From: Mesorhizobium sp. L-8-3
GTDB lineage: Bacteria; Pseudomonadota; Alphaproteobacteria; Rhizobiales; Rhizobiaceae
NCBI RefSeq assembly: GCF_016756615.1
Contig: NZ_AP023262.1
Span: 7,999,501-8,063,500, forward strand
Direction: 5' to 3'
Length of the DNA stretch: 64,000 nt
Shown here piece by piece: positions 58,279-64,000 of this stretch (positions are counted from its first letter, which is position 1; every line of letters starts with the position of its first letter). A model generated the notes under the pieces. It was given only the letters and a program-made list of their open reading frames with translations. It did not search any database and was not told the origin of the DNA. Made by a program: the position numbers and the translations under genes.

Positions 58279-59244
58279 TCAGGTCTCTCGATTCGGGGCA
58301 TTCGTGGCTGGATCATCCGTCCCGCCGACAACGACATCGATTGCGAAGCTGCGCTTCTCGCCAGGCGCAAGCAGCGGCGTGACCTCATTCGAGCCGTCCG
58401 AACGGCGACCGGCACTGCAAGGCTCGACCGAGAGCACGCCGCAGCCGGGGCGCAGGTCCTGCCAGAGCTGGAGCCAGGGCAGCGCGTCCGTGCGCCAGCG
58501 GAATTCGATGATTTCACCGCCGGTCACGCAACATGAAGCCCACTCGCCTCTTGCTTCATGCAGCACGGACGGTCCCGGCGCGCCCGGGCTCGGCAGTTCC
58601 AGCGGACCGGCAATACGGCGTCCATCCAGGAACAGTCGTGTCGTCTCGTCGATGGCGGGGAAGCCGAGATTGAAATGGTAAAGGGCAAGCACGGCCAGCG
58701 CCTCGGCGCCGACGACCTCGACCGTATCGCGCAGCCGGATCGTCCGGCCGCCGATCGGCGCCTCGATACGGCGACGCAATCGGTAGCCGCCGGCGCCATA
58801 GGCCCAGGCGACAATCTCGCCTTCGCAGAAAAGCACGGGCTCCTCGGCGTCCCAATCCTCGCCATGCCCGGTCAGACGCGCCGGCGTGAAGGGTGCCGAA
58901 CCGTGCAGCGAATGACCGCCTGCCGGCTGGCGGATGTGATCGAAGCCGCAGGTGTTGAGGAAACCGCCGAATCCGGCATTGAAGCGGCGCTCGGGATCGA
59001 CCCCTTCAGGCGGCAGGCGGAAACCCGCCGGGCTTTGCCAACCAAGTTGCACCCCGCGCCACGACAAAGTGGCGATGTCGAGCATGCGACCAGCCGTCAC
59101 CCAGAAATCCAGGCCGCCGCCCGTCGAGAAGACGAGAGCCTCGACCCCTGCCTCCGGCCCGTCGGCCATCACGACGCGCCGGACGCTCGCCACCTGTCTG
59201 AGGTCGCCGACAAGCGTCCGGAGAGTGGCGGGTGGAAGAGCCAT
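58279..59244 (-). CDS. DUF4432 aldose-epimerase-like protein
   Basis: A 321-residue protein with the galactose-mutarotase-like fold of the DUF4432 family: VTAGRMLDIATLSWRGVQLG, RRFNAGFGGFLNTCGFDHIR and GGHSLHGSAPFTPARLTGHG are its hallmark blocks. The His in HSLHG and a C-terminal Glu (SVEPCSAG) fit a mutarotase site. It lies 2 bp after the sulfatase gene and 3 bp before the ATPase gene. It probably interconverts sugar anomers released by import and desulfation. Confidence 0.82.
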   Translation of the reverse strand: MALPPATLRTLVGDLRQVASVRRVVMADGPEAGVEALVFSTGGGLDFWVTAGRMLDIATLSWRGVQLGWQSPAGFRLPPEGVDPERRFNAGFGGFLNTCGFDHIRQPAGGHSLHGSAPFTPARLTGHGEDWDAEEPVLFCEGEIVAWAYGAGGYRLRRRIEAPIGGRTIRLRDTVEVVGAEALAVLALYHFNLGFPAIDETTRLFLDGRRIAGPLELPSPGAPGPSVLHEARGEWASCCVTGGEIIEFRWRTDALPWLQLWQDLRPGCGVLSVEPCSAGRRSDGSNEVTPLLAPGEKRSFAIDVVVGGTDDPATNAPNRET

Positions 59245-59246
59245 GT

Positions 59247-60773
59247 TCAGGCTGCTTCGGCTTGGGCGAGGGCGAGCCTTGCAAAGGCCTCGGGCGGCGC
59301 ACCATTGGCTGCCATAAGCCGGACCATGAGCGTCTTCATGCGCGTTTCGATCGCCGGATCGGCGAGCGGACGTTCCTGACCGGGATCGGCCTCGAGATCG
59401 TAGAGCCGCGTCTCGGATTCCAGCAAGGCGCCGGGCCCGTAATTGTTGTACATCGGCGAACGCTCGATCACCGGCACCTTGAGCAGCGCGGCGCCCTTGG
59501 AGAATTCGAGCGGCGGAGAAATCGTCACCTCCGACAGTTCCTCGGGCGTGAAGGGCGAGAAGATGTGCGTCGGCATGAGCGTGTACTGGTAAAGCTCCTG
59601 CTTCGACAGATCCTCGGGAAATCGATGATAGGTGTATCGGCCGTCGGCCACGTTCACCGCGCCGCCGAAATAGCCGAACAGGGCTCCATCCCGCATCGCG
59701 GTGCCATCGGCCATGTGGCAGAGCGAGAAGCCCTCGTTTTCGGCCGGCGGCTCGGCGCCGAAAAGATCGAGGAAGGTGGGCGCCAGATCGATCGACTGGG
59801 TGAGAGCGGCCGAGCGCGTTCCGGCGAGATCGGGGCGTCGCGGATCGTGCAGGAACAGCGGAATATGCGCGACCTCCTCATAGAGGTTCATCCGGTTCTT
59901 GGCCCAGAAATCGTGCTCGCCCAGCAGGAAGCCGTGATCGGTGGTGACGACCAGGGCGGTATCCTTCCACATGTCGTGGCGGTCGAAATAGTCGAGGAGT
60001 TCGCCGAGCAGGTGATCGCACATGGCGACGACGGCATAGTAGTTGGCGCGCAGTTCCTCGCATTCCTCGGGCAGTTCGTCGACGCGGCCGTAGCGGGGCC
60101 AATCCCGGATCGGCCCTTTCCACCCGGTATCGAATGCTTCCTTGAAGCGGGCCGGCGCGGTGAAGGGCTCATGCGGATCGAAGGTCTCGATCTGCAGCAT
60201 CCAGTTGTCGGCCTCCCGGTTGCGATCGAGGAAATCGAAGCCCTCGGCGAAGCAGCGGACGGACGGGAAGTCCTTCTCATCCCTGATGAACTCGCGATTG
60301 ATGATGTTCTGACCGAAATAGCTGCGCCTGGCATCGCTGAACTGGCGCGCATGGTATCTCTCGCGCAGCCGTTCCCAATGCGGCTGCACCATGGCCTTCC
60401 AGCGGTCGCCTTCCTGCCCCCTGACGAATTCGTAGGAATCGTAGCGGTTGTGATAGGTCGCTCCGCCGTCCTCCCAATAGTGGAAGTGGTCCGTCACGAG
60501 GTGGCTGTAGGTGCCCTGCTGCCGGTGCAGTATTTCGGGGAAGGCATTGTCGAACGGTTCCAGCGGCCCCCAGCTGCGGTGGAGGAAGGTGAGCCTGCCC
60601 GTCAGCATGTCGCGGCGGGCCGGCATGCAGGGCAGGCTGCCGACATAGTGGCGATCGAACGCGACCGAGCGTCTTGCCAGCCGGTCGAAATTGGGGGTGG
60701 GGATGCGCGTTCCGCCATAACATCCGAGCATGTGGCGATTGAGCGAATCGAAGAGGACGAATACGGCCTTCAA
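59247..60773 (-). CDS. Type I sulfatase (alkaline-phosphatase superfamily)
   Basis: The 508-residue product starts MKAVFVLFDSLNRHMLGCYG with an early metal-binding Asp. GSLPCMPARRDMLTG holds the CxPxR motif at residues 49-53, where Cys49 would be converted to formylglycine. ALVVTTDHGFLLGEHDFWAK carries the metal-binding Asp-His pair. There is no signal peptide, so it acts in the cytoplasm on an imported substrate. Overall it resembles family S1 sulfohydrolases that desulfate sugars. A separate formylglycine-generating enzyme is needed and is not in this window. Confidence 0.88.
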   Translation of the reverse strand: MKAVFVLFDSLNRHMLGCYGGTRIPTPNFDRLARRSVAFDRHYVGSLPCMPARRDMLTGRLTFLHRSWGPLEPFDNAFPEILHRQQGTYSHLVTDHFHYWEDGGATYHNRYDSYEFVRGQEGDRWKAMVQPHWERLRERYHARQFSDARRSYFGQNIINREFIRDEKDFPSVRCFAEGFDFLDRNREADNWMLQIETFDPHEPFTAPARFKEAFDTGWKGPIRDWPRYGRVDELPEECEELRANYYAVVAMCDHLLGELLDYFDRHDMWKDTALVVTTDHGFLLGEHDFWAKNRMNLYEEVAHIPLFLHDPRRPDLAGTRSAALTQSIDLAPTFLDLFGAEPPAENEGFSLCHMADGTAMRDGALFGYFGGAVNVADGRYTYHRFPEDLSKQELYQYTLMPTHIFSPFTPEELSEVTISPPLEFSKGAALLKVPVIERSPMYNNYGPGALLESETRLYDLEADPGQERPLADPAIETRMKTLMVRLMAANGAPPEAFARLALAQAEAA

Positions 60774-60845
60774 TCTGGTCTCCGCTGTCTGACTGGAGCG
60801 GCGGACGCACCGATGAAATCGGTGCCGCCGCTCTATCCGTTTGTT

Positions 60846-60898
60846 TGAGCATCGGATTTGTTCCGAAACCGGTACCCACTTTCGGGTCCGGTGCTCTG
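60846..60898. repeat. Mosaic-repeat hairpin between permease and sulfatase genes
   Basis: GAGCATCGGATTTGTTCCG and AAACCGGTACCCACTTTCGG, then GTCCGGTGCTC, form an imperfect hairpin of the RIME-related type (compare 42339-42380). It lies between the MalG-like stop and the sulfatase start and may lower read-through or protect upstream mRNA. Confidence 0.55.
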
Positions 60899-60903
60899 GT
60901 GGT

Positions 60904-61740
60904 CTATTTCACGGCGCCCTGGGTCAGGCCCTTGACGATGTAGCGTTGCGCGACGAGCAGCACGATGAGCGCAGGGATCATCGCCAGCGCCGCGCTCGCG
61001 GCCATCTGCGTGTACTGGATCTCGAAGTCCTGTGCGTATTTGGCGATCGCCACCGGAACAGTGGCCGTCTGCTTCATCGTCAGGGTGAGCGCCACGGCGA
61101 ATTCGTTCCACGAGAAGACGAAGGTCAGGATCGACGTCGCGGCGAGGCCTGGCGCGATCATCGGCAGAATGACGTGCCACAGCAGCACCGGCGTGGTGGC
61201 GCCGTCCATGATCGCAGCTTCCTCGAGTTCCCTCGGCACTTCACGGATGAAGACGCTCATGAGCCAGATCGCCATCGGCAGATTGAGCGCCGCATGGGCG
61301 AGGATCAAGCCCGTGAAGGTGTTCTCGAGGCCGACGGTCCGCGCCATGGTGAACCAGGCGCTCGCCAGGGCAACCGGCGGGATCATGTGGAAGATCAGGG
61401 TCCAGGCGAGGAACACCTGCACGACCCAGCGGCGCCAGCGCATCCGGTTGAGCGAGAAGGCGGCCAGCGTCGCGACCGCGACGCAGAGCACCGTGCTCAG
61501 CACGCCGACGATGATGGAGTTGCGATAGTTGAGCAGGAAGTCGGAGGTCTTGGAGAACAGCACTTCCTGGAAGTTGGCCCAGATCGGACTGAACGTCAGG
61601 CTGCCCATCAGCAGCGATATCTGGGTGCGGAAGCCTGCCGCGACCGTCCAGGCGACCGGCGTCAGCACGATGAACGCGCAGACGACGAGCACGAGGTGGA
61701 TGGGAAACGAGGAAGGCTCGCGTGCGGAACGCCGGATCAT
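60904..61740 (-). CDS. ABC sugar transporter permease (MalG-like)
   Basis: A 278-residue permease with about six membrane segments. The ATPase-contact loop reads EEAAIMDGATTPVLLWHVIL, then PMIAPGLAATSILTFVFSWN, the EAA motif of CUT1 sugar importers. The C-terminus VAQRYIVKGLTQGAVK is the usual ending. Its ATG overlaps the MalF-like stop by 4 bp. Confidence 0.92.
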   Translation of the reverse strand: MIRRSAREPSSFPIHLVLVVCAFIVLTPVAWTVAAGFRTQISLLMGSLTFSPIWANFQEVLFSKTSDFLLNYRNSIIVGVLSTVLCVAVATLAAFSLNRMRWRRWVVQVFLAWTLIFHMIPPVALASAWFTMARTVGLENTFTGLILAHAALNLPMAIWLMSVFIREVPRELEEAAIMDGATTPVLLWHVILPMIAPGLAATSILTFVFSWNEFAVALTLTMKQTATVPVAIAKYAQDFEIQYTQMAASAALAMIPALIVLLVAQRYIVKGLTQGAVK

Positions 61741-62678
61741 GACGCGCCCTCCGATCGGCGGCGCGCGGACAATGCGACGACCAGCAGCAGACAGACGAGA
61801 AAGATCACCGCCACCGACATCGCCGAGCCGTAACCTGCCTTATCCTCGGTGAAGAAACGCTGGTAGAGCGTGAAGCTGATGACCTCGGTGGCCGTACCCG
61901 GTCCGCCGCTGGTCAGCAGGTAGACCTCGTCGAAGACCTTGAAGGCAAGGATCAGGCGGAAGGCGAAGGTGACGACGATTGTGGGAACCATCAGCGGCAG
62001 CGTGATGTGGAGCAGTTCCTGCCAGGGTCTGGCACCATCGATCTTGGCGGCTTCGAACACGTCCTGCGGCAGGGATTCGAGTCCGGCCAGGAAGAGCAGG
62101 AAGCAGAACGGCGTCCAATGCCAGATGTCGACCATGATGACGGAGAGAAGCGCCGTCTCCGCGCTTCCAAGCCAATCATGCGGCGTGATGCCGACGGTGG
62201 CGAGCACCGTGTTCGCCAGGCCGAAATCATAGTTGAGCATCAGTTTCCAGATCGCGCCGATGACAATGCCAGGAATGAGGATCGGCAGGATGAAGATCGC
62301 CCTGTAGAGGACGCGCCCGCGTGTGACCTTGCTGCAAAGCACGGCGAGCGCGAACCCCAGCACCATCTGTCCGGCGACCGCGCCGAAGGCGAAGATCACG
62401 GTGTTCCACAAGGCGGCCCCGAGCAGGGCATCGTCGAACAGCGCGCGGTAGTGGGCGAAGCCGGCCCACGACCGCACGGGCTGTCCATCGACCCAGGCGA
62501 TGTTCTGGAAGCTGGTCAGGAAGAGACCGGCGAGCGGCAGGACGCTCAACGCCAGCATGACGGCCAACGCCGGCGAGAAGGTGAGCCAGCGCCAGAGACG
62601 CTGGTCAGCGCTTTCGATTTGCCTGCGGGAGCGCGCGGCAGACATGTCGCGCGCCCCTGTCGACTGGATCGTCGTCAC
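61737..62678 (-). CDS. ABC sugar transporter permease (MalF-like)
   Basis: The 313-residue product has six membrane segments after a basic N-terminus. The EAA loop is PQDVFEAAKIDGARPWQELL, then HITLPLMVPTIVVTFAFRLI. YLLTSGGPGTATEVISFTLY is typical of CUT1 MalF/UgpA-type permeases. It follows the substrate-binding gene by 19 bp and overlaps the MalG-like gene. Confidence 0.92.
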   Translation of the reverse strand: MTTIQSTGARDMSAARSRRQIESADQRLWRWLTFSPALAVMLALSVLPLAGLFLTSFQNIAWVDGQPVRSWAGFAHYRALFDDALLGAALWNTVIFAFGAVAGQMVLGFALAVLCSKVTRGRVLYRAIFILPILIPGIVIGAIWKLMLNYDFGLANTVLATVGITPHDWLGSAETALLSVIMVDIWHWTPFCFLLFLAGLESLPQDVFEAAKIDGARPWQELLHITLPLMVPTIVVTFAFRLILAFKVFDEVYLLTSGGPGTATEVISFTLYQRFFTEDKAGYGSAMSVAVIFLVCLLLVVALSARRRSEGAS

Positions 62679-62697
62679 CGGCTTCTCCTCCGCGCGG

Positions 62698-64000
62698 CTA
62701 CTTCAGGGGTTCCAGCGCTCCGGTCTTGTAGAAATGACCGGCCATGACCTTCTGGATCTCGTCGGCCATTCCATTGAGCGCGTCGACGCTGGTGACTTCG
62801 CCGGCGATGGCGCGATTGAGGCCCAGTTCGAGAATGGCGATCACCTCGCTCGCTTCCGGGAACTGATAGATGTTGACGGCATGCGGCAGCGCCTCCGCGA
62901 GCGGCTTCATCCAGCGATATTTGCGCTCGTCCGCGATCGGCTCCTCGTAGACCGCCGCATGCACGGGAATGCCGCCGGCATTGGCGGTCTCGAGTTGGGC
63001 GTCCTTCGTCTGGTACCAGCGCAGGAACTCGACAGCGGCGCGCTTGCGGTCATCGGGTACGTTCCTGGAGATGCCCGCCAGCCAATGACCCAGACCGGGC
63101 GCGGTGGGCAGGCCGGGCAGCGAAGGCGGCGGCGCCCACTCGACCTTGTCGACGATCGCCGACTTGTTGGGATCGTCCATCTGCGACCATGCTGCGATGA
63201 CCATCATGATATGAGCGGCATGGCCGGTGACCATCGCCTGGATGACTTCGGCCTGGTCGGAAGCGGCGGTCTTGGGATGGCCTGCTTCGCGCGCCAGCCG
63301 GATGTAATAGTCGAGCGCTTCCCGACCCTCCGGCGAGTTGAACGTCACGCTGTAGTCGCCGGCAGACTGGTCCCTGAAGATCCCGCCGCCATGTCCATAG
63401 AGATAGGGGTAGAAGTCGTAGGCGACCGTGTGCGGTCCGCGGGCGCCGCGCTGCACGATCCCGTACATGCCGGGCGGGTTATGGAACTTGCGCGCATTTG
63501 CTTCGAGATCGGCGAAGGTCTTCGGCGCCTGCAGACCGGCCTCCTGGTAGAGATCGCCGCGATAGTAGAGCATCGGGATCAGCGGCGAGACGGGGATCGA
63601 CATGAGCTTGCCGTCAGCCGTCACCGTCTTCTTCTCGGCATTGTAGTAGATCGTGTCGCCGAGCGTGTAGATTTCAGGGTCGAGCCTGAAACCCGGATCG
63701 ATGTCGGTGATCGGGTCCACGAAGCCGCCGGCATACATCTCGGTGAACCAGCCGGAATTCATGATCAGTATGTCGTACTGGCCTTCCCTGGCGCGCACGG
63801 AATTGCGCTGCTTCTCGAGCGAGCCCGCGAACGGATTGACGTCCAGTTCGACCTTGTTGCCGGTCGCGGCCTCGTATGCCTCCACGGTCTTGCGGAAGCT
63901 CTCGAACCAGGGCGACTGGTTGATGACGATGGTGATCGGCGCAACGCTTTGCGCATAGAGCGGCCGGATCGACCCGAGGCCCAGCGCCGAGCCCAGGCCA
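62698..64000 (-). CDS. ABC sugar transporter substrate-binding protein, 5' end beyond window
   Basis: The frame stays open to the right edge. The last visible N-terminal residues (GLGSALGLGSIRPLYAQSVA) look like the end of a signal peptide, so only about 10-25 residues are missing. The mature protein starts PITIVINQSPWFESFRKTVE and has LDVNPFAGSLEKQRNSVRAR, QYDILIMNSGWFTEMYAGGF and IPVSPLIPMLYYRGDLYQEA. These are typical of CUT1 family 1 solute-binding proteins. It heads the importer-sulfatase operon. The ligand may be a sulfated sugar or glycoside. Confidence 0.9.
   Translation of the reverse strand, partial: GLGSALGLGSIRPLYAQSVAPITIVINQSPWFESFRKTVEAYEAATGNKVELDVNPFAGSLEKQRNSVRAREGQYDILIMNSGWFTEMYAGGFVDPITDIDPGFRLDPEIYTLGDTIYYNAEKKTVTADGKLMSIPVSPLIPMLYYRGDLYQEAGLQAPKTFADLEANARKFHNPPGMYGIVQRGARGPHTVAYDFYPYLYGHGGGIFRDQSAGDYSVTFNSPEGREALDYYIRLAREAGHPKTAASDQAEVIQAMVTGHAAHIMMVIAAWSQMDDPNKSAIVDKVEWAPPPSLPGLPTAPGLGHWLAGISRNVPDDRKRAAVEFLRWYQTKDAQLETANAGGIPVHAAVYEEPIADERKYRWMKPLAEALPHAVNIYQFPEASEVIAILELGLNRAIAGEVTSVDALNGMADEIQKVMAGHFYKTGALEPLK

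Overview
The window is high-GC DNA from an alphaproteobacterium, most likely a Rhizobiales member close to Mesorhizobium, Aminobacter or another Phyllobacteriaceae. I infer this from the ExoF/ExoP/ExoQ-like polysaccharide genes, the many ABC-type catabolic operons, and rhizobial intergenic palindromes (arms such as CTGTCCTGCCGGACATCTCC, and mosaic repeats around CCCGAAACCGG). I saw no rRNA, tRNA or CRISPR array. Nothing here decides whether this is chromosome or plasmid.

Layout. 1-18 kb is an exopolysaccharide locus: a family 2 glycosyltransferase cut by the window edge, a WecB/TagA/CpsF glycosyltransferase, a large GH9-type glycoside hydrolase, a Wzy/ExoQ-like polymerase, an ExoF-like exporter, an ExoP-like chain-length/ATPase protein, a GT4 enzyme, a second GT2 enzyme and a Wzx-like flippase. 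It is interrupted at about 1.7-6.2 kb by an accessory island. The island holds a DpnII/MboI-type PD-(D/E)XK protein, an Abi_C (HEPN) abortive-infection protein, remains of a serine recombinase, two overlapping small phage-like genes, and two decayed copies of part of the GH9 gene.

18.4-23 kb holds a DUF899 gene with a small membrane-protein partner, and a roughly 1000-residue protein that joins a trypsin-like protease, an endonuclease/exonuclease/phosphatase domain and an SGNH hydrolase. The catalytic residues of all three domains appear intact. This is the most unusual gene in the window. 23-29 kb is an alcohol-to-acyl-CoA oxidation cluster (GMC dehydrogenase, aldehyde dehydrogenase, acyl-CoA synthetase, TetR). 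29.5-33.9 kb has a flavin monooxygenase, a MarR regulator, a cysteine-synthase-like enzyme divergent from it across a near-perfect 33-bp palindrome, and an MFS transporter.

34-46 kb is a catabolic locus: two TIM-barrel isomerase/epimerase genes, a TetR regulator, a ParDE pair, an epimerase/dehydratase, a GNAT protein, a DapA-like lyase, an SsuABC-like transporter, an enolase-superfamily enzyme and an amidase, many with overlapping ends. Two promoters carry the same CAACC-N4-GGTTG operator over a TTGAAA -35 box, so they look co-regulated. 46.3-50 kb is a nest of insertion sequences: an IS5/IS427-type element just upstream of an IS110-type transposase, and a complete IS1182-type element inserted into an intergenic palindrome with a 4-bp duplication. 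50-55.5 kb is an RND efflux system with a divergent TetR and two tandem GTTAC-N6-GTAAC operators. 55.7-56.8 kb has two GFA-family genes. 57-64 kb is a minus-strand operon with a sugar ABC importer, a type I sulfatase and a DUF4432 aldose-epimerase-like protein, which suggests uptake and intracellular desulfation of a sulfated sugar. Its substrate-binding gene runs off the right edge.
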